Source: Magnetococcales bacterium WMHbin3 (GTDB lineage: Bacteria > Pseudomonadota > Magnetococcia > Magnetococcales > Magnetaquicoccaceae). From it: 51,212 nt of DNA. The DNA lies in assembly GCA_002753185.1 (NCBI GenBank), contig PDZX01000027.1:1-51212 (forward strand), written 5' to 3'. Below, in pieces: positions 18,388 to 26,639 of the stretch. The position numbers and the translations under genes are program-made. Below the pieces are notes generated by a model. The model was not told the origin of the DNA, ran no database searches, and worked only from the letters and a program-made list of their open reading frames with translations. Each line of letters starts with the position of its first letter. The stretch's first letter is position 1.

Positions 18388-18767
18388 CCAATCCCACCCC
18401 CGGAGAGGATTACCATCTGCGCTTCCATGTGGCCAACCCCGTGTTCAGCGAGGAACAGGACCGCATCCATGACCAGGCCATGCGAACCCTCGAGGAGTCC
18501 CTGACCAGGGGAGACTCCTGGTCTGCGGCATGTGGCAAACTCAAAGTGGCGGATGCCGGTTTCAAGGAGATCATCTTGGCAGACTTCTTGAAGGTGATGT
18601 TGGCGGAACGTCATTTTCAGGGTGGCGAACGGCTCAAACAGATCGCCAGGGAGTTGGCGATCCCCTTGAACCAACTGGTCACCCTGAAAGAGACCATGAT
18701 CCGGGAGGTGGCAGAGTCCACGCAACGGGTTTACCGCCTCTCGCAATCTCAACCTGCGGAAAATTGA
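18384..18767 (+). CDS. Small unknown protein of the secDF operon
   Basis: I do not recognise this 127-residue protein. It is soluble and mostly helical, with no cysteine pairs apart from one Cys. The middle part (FKEIILADFLKVMLAERHFQ, then LKQIARELAIPLNQLVTLK) reads like a helix-turn-helix-sized unit, but this is weak. The ATG overlaps the secF stop (ATGA) and the next gene starts one base after its stop, so it is translationally coupled on both sides and probably real. Coupling to a response regulator suggests a signalling partner. Confidence 0.65.
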   Translation: MTNPTPGEDYHLRFHVANPVFSEEQDRIHDQAMRTLEESLTRGDSWSAACGKLKVADAGFKEIILADFLKVMLAERHFQGGERLKQIARELAIPLNQLVTLKETMIREVAESTQRVYRLSQSQPAEN

Positions 18768-18768
18768 C

Positions 18769-19146
18769 ATGGCCCACATCCTGGTGATCGACGACGATAT
18801 CAGTATCCGCGCCCTGCTGCGCGAGATCCTCGAGGAGGAGGGGCATGTGGTCGAGGAGGCCAACGATGGTCGCGCCGGTTTGCGGCAATTTCGCAAACAG
18901 CGCCCCGATCTGGTGATGACCGATATCCTGATGCCGGAAAAGGACGGCGTGGAGTTGATCATGGAACTCAAGGAACTGAGCGCCCAGATCCCCATCCTGG
19001 CCATGTCCGGCGGGGGACGGGGGTTGGATGCCGCCTTCAATCTGCGCATGGCCCAGGATTTCGGGGCCAATCGCGTGCTCGTCAAGCCATTTTCCCGCAG
19101 CCAGGCCCTGGAACTGGTGCAGGAGATCCTCGTCCGCCGGGGGTGA
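18769..19146 (+). CDS. Single-domain response regulator
   Basis: The 125-residue CheY-like receiver has the acidic pair DDD (VIDDDIS), the phosphoacceptor Asp in VMTDILMPEKDG (~Asp54), Ser in AMSGGG and Lys in VKPFS. There is no output domain. It follows the small unknown gene by one base. No kinase adjoins it. The double hybrid kinase 8.5 kb downstream is one possible partner, but nothing in the sequence links them. Confidence 0.93.
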   Translation: MAHILVIDDDISIRALLREILEEEGHVVEEANDGRAGLRQFRKQRPDLVMTDILMPEKDGVELIMELKELSAQIPILAMSGGGRGLDAAFNLRMAQDFGANRVLVKPFSRSQALELVQEILVRRG

Positions 19147-19166
19147 ATCCCCACTTCGTAAAAAGA

Positions 19167-19196
19167 TTGGCATTGCGCGTGGCGTCCCGCTATACT
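19167..19196 (+). promoter_or_regulatory. Sigma-70-type promoter
   Basis: TTGGCA (19167-19172) and TATACT (19191-19196) are 18 bases apart, 39 bases upstream of the DUF1640 gene start. Confidence 0.6.
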
Positions 19197-19234
19197 GATG
19201 GCGAACCGCCATTCCGACTGAGGAGACGCCGCGC

Positions 19235-19882
19235 ATGATGCTCGCCACTGCCTTCGATACCCACAGATACGTCAAGGAGATGGTCGCCACGGGTTTCACC
19301 GAGGAGCAGGCGGAAACCCATGCCCGTCTGCTGGTGGAGATTCTAGGCCATCAACTCTCCACCAAGGAGGAGATGGCCAGGCTGGATGCCAAGGTGTTGG
19401 AAATCATGCGGAACGGCCAGGATCGGGATGCCAGGATCGAAACCGCGAAGAACGACCTTCAGCGGGATATCAAGGCGCTGGATGCCAAAATCGATACCGT
19501 GAAGAGCGATCTTCAGCGGGATATCAAGGCGCTGGATGACAAAATCGAAACCGTGAAGAGTGATCTTCAGCGGGATATCAAGGCGCTGGATGACAAGACC
19601 GACACCCGTCTCAAGGAACTGGGCGCTCGCATCAAGGAACTGGACGTTCGCTTCAAGGAACTGGATGCTCGCTTCAAGGAACTGGACACCCACATCAAGG
19701 AACTGGACACCCACATCAAGGAACTGGACCTTCGCATCACCACGGTGGAGGCCACTCTCCGCAAGGAAATCGCCGAGTCCAAGGTGGAAACCATCCGCTG
19801 GATCGTCACCCTGTCCCTGGTGCAGCTTGGCGTGATGAGCGGCATCCTGTTCGCCATCCTGAGGATCCTCCCCGCGCACTGA
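19235..19882 (+). CDS. DUF1640-like coiled-coil membrane protein with internal repeats
   Basis: The 215-residue product has the same plan as the protein at 12036-12527. A short N-terminal domain (FDTHRYVKEMVATGFTEEQA) is followed by a long coiled coil and one C-terminal membrane helix (IVTLSLVQLGVMSGILFAIL). The coiled coil is expanded by three 18-residue units (DLQRDIKALDDKIETVK) and then six heptads of the type ELD(T/A)(H/R)(I/F)K. A GAGGAG site precedes the ATG. It converges on the GGDEF-EAL gene with 12 bases between stops. The function is unknown. Confidence 0.85.
   Translation: MMLATAFDTHRYVKEMVATGFTEEQAETHARLLVEILGHQLSTKEEMARLDAKVLEIMRNGQDRDARIETAKNDLQRDIKALDAKIDTVKSDLQRDIKALDDKIETVKSDLQRDIKALDDKTDTRLKELGARIKELDVRFKELDARFKELDTHIKELDTHIKELDLRITTVEATLRKEIAESKVETIRWIVTLSLVQLGVMSGILFAILRILPAH
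19451..19740 (+). repeat. In-gene tandem repeats (3 x 54 bp, then ~6 x 21 bp)
   Basis: Three nearly identical 54-bp units begin at 19451, 19505 and 19559. A run of 21-bp heptad units follows (about 19615-19740). Both periods are multiples of three and of the coiled-coil heptad or near it, so copy-number change would alter coil length without breaking the frame. Confidence 0.85.
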
Positions 19883-19894
19883 AAAACGCTACGC

Positions 19895-22780
19895 TCACCC
19901 GGTCCTCTGGGTGGATTTCAGGAATTTCTCCTCCATTTCGGCTGCCGGAACCGGGCGGCTGATCAGATAACCTTGCAGTTCGTCGCACCCCAGGCTGGTG
20001 AGCAGATCCCGTTGCGCCTGCTCTTCCGCCCCTTCTGCGGTGGTGCGCAGATTGAGCGTGTGGGCCATGGTGATGATGGCGTGGGTGATGGCGGCATCCT
20101 CCTTGTTGGTGGTGATCTCCCGCACGAAGGAGCGGTCGATCTTGAGGATGTGCACCGGCAGGCGCCGCAAGTGGGAAAACGAGGAGTATCCGGTACCGAA
20201 GTCATCCACCGCCAGATGAATCCACATCTCCCGCAGGGAGAGCAGCGAGGACATGGCATGCGTCACGTCGCGCATGACGATCGCCTCGGTCAATTCCAGT
20301 TCCAGGGCATCGGGTTCGAGGCCGTTCTCGTCCAGGGCGCGCCGGATCAACTCCACCAGATCCTTGCGTCCGAACAGATGGTGGGAGAGATTGATCGACA
20401 GGCGGATGTGAGGATAGCCCGCATCACGCCACTGTCTGGCCTGCCGGCACACATTCTCCAGCATCCACAGGTCGAAGGACTCGATCAGGCCCAACTCCTC
20501 GGCCAGGGGCAGGAAGTCGGCGGGCGAGACCGGTTTGCCACCGCCCCGGCGCCAGCGCACCAGGGCCTCGGCGCCCGCCAGGCAATCCCGGCGCAAATCC
20601 CAGCGTGGCTGATAATGGGCCTCCAGTTCGCCGCGTTCGACGGCCCGGCGCAGGTCCGCCTCCATGGCCAGGCGCTCGGCCCCTTTCCGGTTCATCTCCG
20701 CCGAGAAGAAGCGGAACTGGTTTTTGCCTTGCACCTTGGCGTGACTGGTGGCGATGTTGGCGTTTTTGAGCAGTTCATCCGGGGTGGAGCCGTTCTCCGG
20801 GGAGACGCTGATGCCGATGCTTGCGGTCACGAACACCTCCTGGCCATTGGAGAGGGTCAGGGGCATGGCGATGGCGTGGGAGATCTTTTTGGCGACGTGG
20901 ATGATATCCTCTGCCCTGGCCACGTCCATGAGCAGCACGAGGAACTCGTCCCCGCCGATGCGAGCGACCGTGTCGCCACCGCGCACGCAGGCCCGCAGCC
21001 GGTTGGCGGTCTCCTTGAGCAGTTCGTCTCCGGAGCGGTGGCCCAGGGTGTCGTTGATGCTCTTGAAGCGGTCCAGGGCGCAGTGCAGCACGCCCACGCT
21101 GGTGGTCCGCCAGGGGGCGCGCACCAGGGTCTGGCTCAACCGTTCCTGGAGCAGGGCACGGTTGGGCAGCCGGGTCAACACATCGAAATTGGCCAGGAAA
21201 TGAAGCTGTTCCTCATTGTTTTTGCGGATCCGGATGTCTTGCGCCAGGATCACCATGCCGGTCATGGTGTCGCCATGCCGGAGCAGATTGCTGGAGATGG
21301 AAACCGCCACGTCCCGTCCATCCCTGGTGCGGAACGCGGTCTCCTGGGAGCGGAACAGCCGGTTGGCCAGCAGATCGCGAAACATCGTCGCGCAGAATTC
21401 CGGATCGGGCAGCAGGCTGTCCAGGTGACGGTTGAGGAGATTCTCCTCCTTCTCTTCGAGGAGTTCCAGCATGGCGCGGTTGACGCGGCGGATGCGGTTG
21501 TCCATGTCCAGCACCAGCAGGCCGTCCACCATGGCCCGCAGGATGTTTTCGGTGAACTCCTTGGTATCGGTGGTTTGGCTCAGGGTCAGCAGCATCCGGT
21601 TGAAGGAGTGGGCCAGGATCCCCACCTCGTCCAGGTCGCCCACTTGGATCCGCATGTTGAAGTCCAGATTGCCGTCGGCGATCTTTTGCGCCGAACGGGC
21701 CAGCCCGCGCAGGGGCATGGCGATCTTGTTGACCTGGAACCAGACGATCAGGATCGTTGCCAACAGGGTGCCGAGGGTGGTCAAAGCAAAGGCCAGGCGC
21801 ACGTTGGTCAGGGAGGTCTTGCCCTGGAGCAGGGCATGATGGGGCCGGATGTGACCGATGCTCCAGCCGAAGGTCGGCAGGGGGCGGAAGGTGACATGCT
21901 GCCGTTCTCCCCCCTCTTCGTACCAGTCGGCGCCGCTGCTGCCCTGGCGCATCCGTTCGAGGATGGCCGTGAAGCGGGGCGAGGCGTTCAGGGAGGTGGC
22001 CATGGGGAGATAGTGTTGCAGCGATGTTTCAGGGGTGTTCTTGCGGTCCATGGAGAAGTCGCGCCAACTGTCCGCGATCAGCACCCCGGAGGGATCCAGG
22101 AGGAAGAGGCGGCTGTTTTTGTCCATGTCGTGTTGGCGGATCAGCTCCTGAAACAAGGAGACCGGGATTTCGTTATGGAACACGCCGGCCTTGCTCCCGT
22201 CCGCCAGGACGATGGGGGCAAGGTAGGCGAAAACCCATTTATTGGCGTCCTGGGACATGTAGGGATATTGAATATGAATCCGTCCTTCGGGCAGCGCCAT
22301 GGCGGGGGCGAAAAAGGCGTTTTGGGCCTCTTCGCTGGAGAACTCCTCGATGGAGGCGATTCTGCCGAAGGTGATGCGGGCATGTTCCTGGCCGCCTTGG
22401 TCGATGAGGCAGCTTTCGACGATGGGGAAGCGTTTTTGCATGGAGACGGCCCAGGCGTCGAGGTCGGCCTTGACGGCCAGTTGTTCCGTGGTCAGGACGA
22501 GGCGGTTTTCGTTGTCGAAGCGGTTGCCGCGCCGGGTTTCCGGCAGGTCGAAATAGCGCTTGAAGGCGGGGTGTTCCAGGGACATGAGGATGTCGCTCTG
22601 GATCTTCTTGTGGAACAGGTCGATCTTGTGGAGCAGGTCGTGGTTGGTCTGGTCCATGGTGGTGAGAGCACTCTCTTCCATGGCCTCCTCGGTGAAGGTG
22701 AAGGAGACCGAGGAACTGACACCCAGACCCGCCAGCAACAGAAGGGTTAAGAGCAGAATGAACTTGAAAGGTATGGACAT
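19895..22780 (-). CDS. Cache-HAMP-PAS-GGDEF-EAL membrane protein
   Basis: The 961-residue protein has an N-terminal membrane helix (~6-26), a periplasmic double-Cache-like sensor (~40-325), a second helix (~327-350), HAMP, a PAS domain (~420-530), a GGDEF domain with intact RIGGDEF, and an EAL domain with GAEALVRW, DDFGTGYSS and QGYLISRP. Both catalytic signatures look intact, so it could make and break c-di-GMP; in such fusions one activity often dominates. The ligand is unknown. It is divergent from the adaptor genes at 22885. The PilZ protein at 14568 is a potential effector. Confidence 0.94.
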   Translation of the reverse strand: MSIPFKFILLLTLLLLAGLGVSSSVSFTFTEEAMEESALTTMDQTNHDLLHKIDLFHKKIQSDILMSLEHPAFKRYFDLPETRRGNRFDNENRLVLTTEQLAVKADLDAWAVSMQKRFPIVESCLIDQGGQEHARITFGRIASIEEFSSEEAQNAFFAPAMALPEGRIHIQYPYMSQDANKWVFAYLAPIVLADGSKAGVFHNEIPVSLFQELIRQHDMDKNSRLFLLDPSGVLIADSWRDFSMDRKNTPETSLQHYLPMATSLNASPRFTAILERMRQGSSGADWYEEGGERQHVTFRPLPTFGWSIGHIRPHHALLQGKTSLTNVRLAFALTTLGTLLATILIVWFQVNKIAMPLRGLARSAQKIADGNLDFNMRIQVGDLDEVGILAHSFNRMLLTLSQTTDTKEFTENILRAMVDGLLVLDMDNRIRRVNRAMLELLEEKEENLLNRHLDSLLPDPEFCATMFRDLLANRLFRSQETAFRTRDGRDVAVSISSNLLRHGDTMTGMVILAQDIRIRKNNEEQLHFLANFDVLTRLPNRALLQERLSQTLVRAPWRTTSVGVLHCALDRFKSINDTLGHRSGDELLKETANRLRACVRGGDTVARIGGDEFLVLLMDVARAEDIIHVAKKISHAIAMPLTLSNGQEVFVTASIGISVSPENGSTPDELLKNANIATSHAKVQGKNQFRFFSAEMNRKGAERLAMEADLRRAVERGELEAHYQPRWDLRRDCLAGAEALVRWRRGGGKPVSPADFLPLAEELGLIESFDLWMLENVCRQARQWRDAGYPHIRLSINLSHHLFGRKDLVELIRRALDENGLEPDALELELTEAIVMRDVTHAMSSLLSLREMWIHLAVDDFGTGYSSFSHLRRLPVHILKIDRSFVREITTNKEDAAITHAIITMAHTLNLRTTAEGAEEQAQRDLLTSLGCDELQGYLISRPVPAAEMEEKFLKSTQRTG

Positions 22781-22884
22781 ATTGACTACCGCCTGCCGGG
22801 TCGAGCTTGCCCGACGGGTTGCATTTCGTTATTTTATAGGTATGAGACGATCACAAGCCTCACAATCTTGATGGAGTATACAGG

Positions 22885-23667
22885 ATGGATCACCGGATTG
22901 TAACCGTCTTGAACGGTTGCCGCCAAAAAAAGCCGTTGCCCTGGTGGTTCTGGCTTGTGTTGTTGCTCCCGGTCGGGTTGGCGCATGGCGGGGAGGAGGA
23001 GTGGCGGACGCGGGCGTTGCTCGCCGCGCGGCGGGAGACGGTGTTGTCGGCGCGGCTGACGGGTCGCGTGGAGAAACTGGCGGTGAAGGAGGGGGACGCC
23101 ATACGGGCGAATCAGGTGTTGATGCACATGGATTGCGGGGTTCACGAGGCGCGGCTGGCCAGGGCGGAGGCGGAACTGAGCGCGGCGCGATTCAAGCTGG
23201 AGGTGCAGCAGAGGCTGGAAAAACTGCAATCCGGCAGTGCTCTGGAGGTGGGCCTGGCTGGGGCCGAGGTGAAGAAATGCGAGGCCGATCTGGCCGAGGC
23301 GCGGATAGTGGTGGGGATGTGCGTGGTGCATGCGCCGTTCGATGGCCGGGTGAGCGCGGTCAAGGTGGGATTGCATCAGAGCGTGACGCAGGGGATGCCG
23401 TTGGTGGAGATTCTGGAGGATGCCGCGTTGGAGGTGCGTCTGATCGTTCCGTCGCGTTGGCTGGCCTGGTTGAAGGAGGGGACGCCGTTCACCCTGCGTT
23501 TGGATGAGACCGGGCGGGAGTACGCGGGCACGGTGGTGCGGCTGGCGGCGCGGATCGATCCGGCCAGCCAGTCCCTTGGGGTGACCGGGGGGATGACCGG
23601 CAAGCGTGACGGGGTGTTGGTGGGGATGAGCGGGACGGCGCTGTTCGCGCCGCCGTCCATTCCATGA
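22885..23667 (+). CDS. HlyD/RND-type periplasmic adaptor protein
   Basis: The 260-residue product has an N-terminal signal/anchor (WWFWLVLLLPVGLAHG), a lipoyl-like half motif (SARLTGRVEKLAVKEGDAI), a helical hairpin and the returning half (VHAPFDGRVSAVKV), the classic membrane-fusion-protein layout. It is short, with a reduced C-terminal region. The stop overlaps the start of the next gene (ATGA). Adaptors of this kind bridge inner-membrane exporters and an outer-membrane duct, but no exporter is encoded here. Confidence 0.85.
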   Translation: MDHRIVTVLNGCRQKKPLPWWFWLVLLLPVGLAHGGEEEWRTRALLAARRETVLSARLTGRVEKLAVKEGDAIRANQVLMHMDCGVHEARLARAEAELSAARFKLEVQQRLEKLQSGSALEVGLAGAEVKKCEADLAEARIVVGMCVVHAPFDGRVSAVKVGLHQSVTQGMPLVEILEDAALEVRLIVPSRWLAWLKEGTPFTLRLDETGREYAGTVVRLAARIDPASQSLGVTGGMTGKRDGVLVGMSGTALFAPPSIP

Positions 23668-24974
23668 ACGGGACGGAGCGTGGTCTGGCCGCCTGCGCGG
23701 CGTTGCTGGAGCTGGAAAGAGAGGCGCGCCGGGCCGAGAGTGTGCTGGCGTTGCAATTCGTGATGGTCAACCGGACCCGGTTGTTGGTTGCGGCGGAGGT
23801 GATGTTGTTTTGGAACGCGGCTTCCGGGAAGGTGGAGGGGGCGATGGGGGTATCGGAGGTCGATCCCCATGCCCCGTTCGTGCGTTGGGCGGGCGGCTTG
23901 TGCCGGGAGCGGGCGCGGGAGAGGGGGGGTGTGGTTGCGTTGTGTGCGGGGGGGGATTGGGACGAGGCGGCCCCGCGTCAGGGGATGTGGGCGCCGTTGG
24001 TGGCCCCGGACGGGGTATGCGTTGGCGGTTTGTTGTTGTTGCGTACCCAGCCTTGGGGCGATGGGGAGCGGGAGTTGCTGGAGCGTCTGGTGGAGGCCTA
24101 TGCCCATGCCTGGCGCGCGTTGCCGGCGATGCGTTCCCGGCGTTGTTCCCGGCGTTGGTCCGGGTCGGGATGGGGGTGGCTGATCGGCGTGGCGTTGCTG
24201 GCCGCCGGTTTTTTGCCGGTGAGTCGCACCGCGCTTGCCCCTGCCAGTGTCGCGCCACGGGATCCATGGGTGGTGGCCGCGCCGTTGGAGGGGGTGGTGG
24301 AGTCGGTGGCCGTGGCGCCGAACGCGACCGTGGCGGTGGGGGATGTATTGTTGCGTCTGGAGCCGTCGGTGATTGCCAACCGCAAGGAGATGGCGCGCCT
24401 GGCCGTCGAGACCGCGCGTGCCGAGTTGTTCCGGGCGCGTCAGTTGTCTTTTTCCGATGCCGAGGCCAAGGCGTCCATGCCATTGCTGGAGGCGCGCATT
24501 GCCGAGAAAAGTGTTGAGGCCGAGTATGCCGCCGCGCTTTTGGAGCGCACCGAGGTGCGATCCCCCCGGCGCGGGATTGCCATTTTTGCCGATGCCAATG
24601 CCTGGCGTGGTCGTCCGGTGGCGGTGGGGGAGCGTGTGATGCTGATCGCCGACCCGGAGCGGGTGGAGATGGAGATTCGTCTGCCGGTCGCCGACTTCAT
24701 GACCCTGCCCCCCGGCGCCCCGGTACGGCTTTTCCTGCATGCCGATCCCCTGCACCCTCTGGAAGGGGAGTTGACCAGCGCCTCCTACGACGCCGAGACC
24801 ACCCCGGAGGGGATTCTCGCCTATCGCCTGACCGCCGTTTTTTCACCAGTCGTCACCCCACCCCCCCGCATCGGCCTCAAGGGGACCGCCAAGCTTTATG
24901 GGGAGCGGGTGACGGTTTTTTATTACCTCTTCAGGCGGCCTTGGGCGGCGTTGCGTCAGGGGGTGGGGTTTTGA
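23664..24974 (+). CDS. GAF-like plus HlyD-type adaptor fusion protein
   Basis: Of 436 residues, the first ~155 form a cytoplasmic GAF-like domain (APLVAPDGVCVGGLLLLR, followed by LLERLVEAYAHAW). Next comes a membrane helix (GWGWLIGVALLAAGFLPV, ~173-190) and then a periplasmic HlyD-like region with the lipoyl halves VAAPLEGVVESVAVAPNATV and VRSPRRGIAIFADANAW. It is translationally coupled to the preceding adaptor. In related clusters such pairs precede an M50-like peptidase/transporter. Here the coding unit stops at an AT-rich island, so the third member may have been lost. That last point is inference. Confidence 0.78.
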   Translation: MNGTERGLAACAALLELEREARRAESVLALQFVMVNRTRLLVAAEVMLFWNAASGKVEGAMGVSEVDPHAPFVRWAGGLCRERARERGGVVALCAGGDWDEAAPRQGMWAPLVAPDGVCVGGLLLLRTQPWGDGERELLERLVEAYAHAWRALPAMRSRRCSRRWSGSGWGWLIGVALLAAGFLPVSRTALAPASVAPRDPWVVAAPLEGVVESVAVAPNATVAVGDVLLRLEPSVIANRKEMARLAVETARAELFRARQLSFSDAEAKASMPLLEARIAEKSVEAEYAAALLERTEVRSPRRGIAIFADANAWRGRPVAVGERVMLIADPERVEMEIRLPVADFMTLPPGAPVRLFLHADPLHPLEGELTSASYDAETTPEGILAYRLTAVFSPVVTPPPRIGLKGTAKLYGERVTVFYYLFRRPWAALRQGVGF

Positions 24975-25030
24975 AATATATCGCTTGGTGCCCCTGATTG
25001 CTTGTTGTGAGTGATCTGTGATGCAAAATT

Positions 25031-25444
25031 TTAATGCCCTGTAAGTTCGCGAATGGAGTCAATAATTGAAGGTGTGTACCAGCCAACAATATTTTTTTCT
25101 GCAAATTTTAATATAGAAGGAAATTTTTCATTTCCTCTGGGCATTATTGGTAGAACTGGTTTACTAATATCGCGGGCTTGTATAATTTCAAACTGTATCC
25201 AATCACTATACATAACATACATGCCAGCAAGTGCGATAACAATTTCTGCATGAGATATTTGATAACTAATAGCATTTTTAAGTTCTGTGTCAGACATTGT
25301 GGGTCTGCCTTTTTCTTCCGGAATGCTCCAGTCATTATAGTCAAAGTTTGGAGCTGCACCCAGCATTTCCTTTAATTTTTTGTACTCTTCGTCATATTTC
25401 CATGGATGGCTAATAAAAATGCGATATTTATGCAATTTCGGCAT
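25031..25444 (-). CDS. ThsB-like TIR domain protein (orphan Thoeris sensor)
   Basis: The 137-residue protein matches the TIR-like family of Thoeris ThsB (DUF1863): YRIFISHPWKY at the start, FDYNDWSIPE, then AEIVIALAGMYVMYSDWIQF with the catalytic-type Glu86 just after, and VGWYTPSIIDSIREL. In Thoeris, ThsB senses phage and makes a cyclic ADP-ribose signal that activates a ThsA effector. No thsA gene is present in this window. The gene and its flanks (about 24,980-25,680) are strongly AT-rich compared with neighbours, a sign of horizontal transfer. The start ATG at 25444 has AAGGAAA upstream. Confidence 0.85.
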   Translation of the reverse strand: MPKLHKYRIFISHPWKYDEEYKKLKEMLGAAPNFDYNDWSIPEEKGRPTMSDTELKNAISYQISHAEIVIALAGMYVMYSDWIQFEIIQARDISKPVLPIMPRGNEKFPSILKFAEKNIVGWYTPSIIDSIRELTGH

Positions 25445-25512
25445 ATTTTTTTCCTTTTATTATTACAAGGTTGTTATAATTGTTATTTCTGTCTGGTGAT
25501 GTTACAATTAGA

Positions 25513-25542
25513 AGGATATGCTGATGTGTCAATCAAAGTCAA
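25513..25542 (-). promoter_or_regulatory. Possible promoter of the ThsB-like gene
   Basis: On the minus strand TTGACT (25542-25537) and TATCCT (25518-25513) are 18 bases apart. A second TTGACA lies nearby. AT-rich DNA gives many chance matches, so confidence is low. The rest of 25445-25657 is featureless AT-rich DNA. Confidence 0.35.
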
Positions 25543-25657
25543 GGAAATTTTTTTTATTTAAGAATTAATTGTCTAGATTATAATGTGTCAAAATATAACG
25601 CCGTTAAGCTTGGCTAATTTTCTATAAAATTGAATTTTTTCAATTTATAACATTTTA

Positions 25658-25744
25658 TTAATGTAAAAAATCAATTATCACACAAGCACGGCATTCCTTT
25701 TCCGCCATGCGCGGGAAGGTGGCTGCCTGGTCAAGGTCGCTCAT
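25658..25744 (-). pseudogene. Truncated HEPN-domain gene (N-terminal 28 codons)
   Basis: An ATG at 25744, overlapping the end of the MNT gene by 14 bases, opens MSDLDQAATFPRMAEKECRA, which reads like the first helix of a HEPN toxin (D-L-x-x-A-x-x-x-x-x-x-A-x-x-D-x-R-A). After ACV the frame enters AT-rich DNA (IIDFLH) and stops at 25658. HEPN proteins are normally ~120-140 residues, so only the start remains. The break at about 25,680 coincides with the composition change and marks the edge of the AT-rich insert. Confidence 0.6.
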
Positions 25745-26060
25745 AGAGCAATCTTCCTTCCCGCAGGACATGGGCGATGATGTGGTTGGCGGAGTCGCGC
25801 CAACGAGCCACTTCGTCGCGGCTGTATAGCATGATATCCTTGGACATGGGAAAGGAGGCCACGAGCTTGCGGATCCGCTGCAACTCCCGCCAGCGGCTGC
25901 GATTGGAAAAATCCTCGTCCACCACCACCAACAGGTCGAGGTCCGAATTTTCGTCGGCTTCCCCACGGGCGTGGGAGCCGAACAGGATGATCCGTTCCGG
26001 GTGGATGGCCTCCGCGATCCGGGCGATCATGGCGGCGAGTTCCGCGTCGGTGATGATCAT
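25731..26060 (-). CDS. MNT-type nucleotidyltransferase (antitoxin of MNT-HEPN module)
   Basis: The 109-residue protein has the minimal nucleotidyltransferase signature FGSHARGEADENSDLDLLVV (G-S-x9-D-x-D), with a third acidic residue further on. MNT proteins of this size pair with HEPN toxins and neutralise them by AMPylation. The HEPN partner directly downstream is only a 28-codon stub, so the antitoxin now seems orphaned. The start overlaps the HigA-like stop by 4 bases, giving the order higA-MNT-HEPN remnant. Confidence 0.88.
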   Translation of the reverse strand: MIITDAELAAMIARIAEAIHPERIILFGSHARGEADENSDLDLLVVVDEDFSNRSRWRELQRIRKLVASFPMSKDIMLYSRDEVARWRDSANHIIAHVLREGRLLYERP

Positions 26061-26365
26061 TGAAGGCAGACAACCCGGTCAGTGCATGTGGTGGCCATCT
26101 CCTGTCTGGCGATGCGTTCCCGAAAGTTGGCTTCCCGGTTGAGCCAAAAGCCGACGGAACTGCCCAGTACCGTGGAAAGACGCATGGCGATTTCCACGGT
26201 CAGGGAGACTTTGCCGTTGAGGAGTTGGCTGACGTGTTCGGGGGGATGATCGAGACGCCGCGCAAACTCTTCCAGGGTCCAGCCGAGTTCGTCGAGCATG
26301 TCTTGCATGGTGTCCCCCGGCGGGGAGACCCGATTCGGGGCAAAAGCGGGGGTTGGTTCCGTCAT
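26057..26365 (-). CDS. HigA-like XRE-family antitoxin/regulator
   Basis: The 102-residue product has an XRE helix-turn-helix (LGWTLEEFARRLDHPPEHVS, then QLLNGKVSLTVEIAMRLSTV) and the HigA C-terminal pattern SSVGFWLNREANF. The start ATG at 26365 is preceded by a purine-rich stretch; the frame continues upstream but without family resemblance. No HigB toxin adjoins it. Instead it is translationally coupled to the MNT gene, so it may serve as the operon's repressor. Confidence 0.85.
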   Translation of the reverse strand: MTEPTPAFAPNRVSPPGDTMQDMLDELGWTLEEFARRLDHPPEHVSQLLNGKVSLTVEIAMRLSTVLGSSVGFWLNREANFRERIARQEMATTCTDRVVCLQ

Positions 26366-26410
26366 GGCAGCCTCCCATTCGATAGTAAAATAATTGTCGT
26401 CATTTGTCAG

Positions 26411-26499
26411 CAGTGTATCGATTGTGCCCGGTCGGGTCAATCCGTCCGTTTCGCTCCCCCCGCATGTTAGACATTGCCCTGGAAGCAATCTGATGGCAC
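26411..26499 (+). repeat. 89-bp direct repeat, copy 1
   Basis: By my count it is identical to the copy at 27550-27638 at 82 of 89 positions, with the first 43 bases unchanged. It contains ATTGC...GCAAT, a small hairpin. The repeats enclose the DUF1156 fragment and the PIN module (about 1.05 kb). The nature of the repeat is unknown. Confidence 0.88.
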
Positions 26500-26639
26500 G
26501 TTGAAGATGCGTGATCAATATGGTATAAAAAGGACAGCCTGGCCGGAGGATGGGGCAACGCGGGGACGCGACCTGATCGCCGTAGCCAGGGGTCGAAGCA
26601 AGGAGCGGTAGGGCAACCACTCCCTGCCCCGACCGATCT

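Noticed and set aside
19451..19740. CRISPR-like array
   Set aside because: The repeats are directly adjacent, in frame and encode heptads of a coiled coil, with no spacers.
19973..22750. 925-codon open frame on the plus strand
   Set aside because: It lies opposite the intact GGDEF-EAL gene; its composition (Gly/Gln/His-rich) fits a GC-rich shadow.
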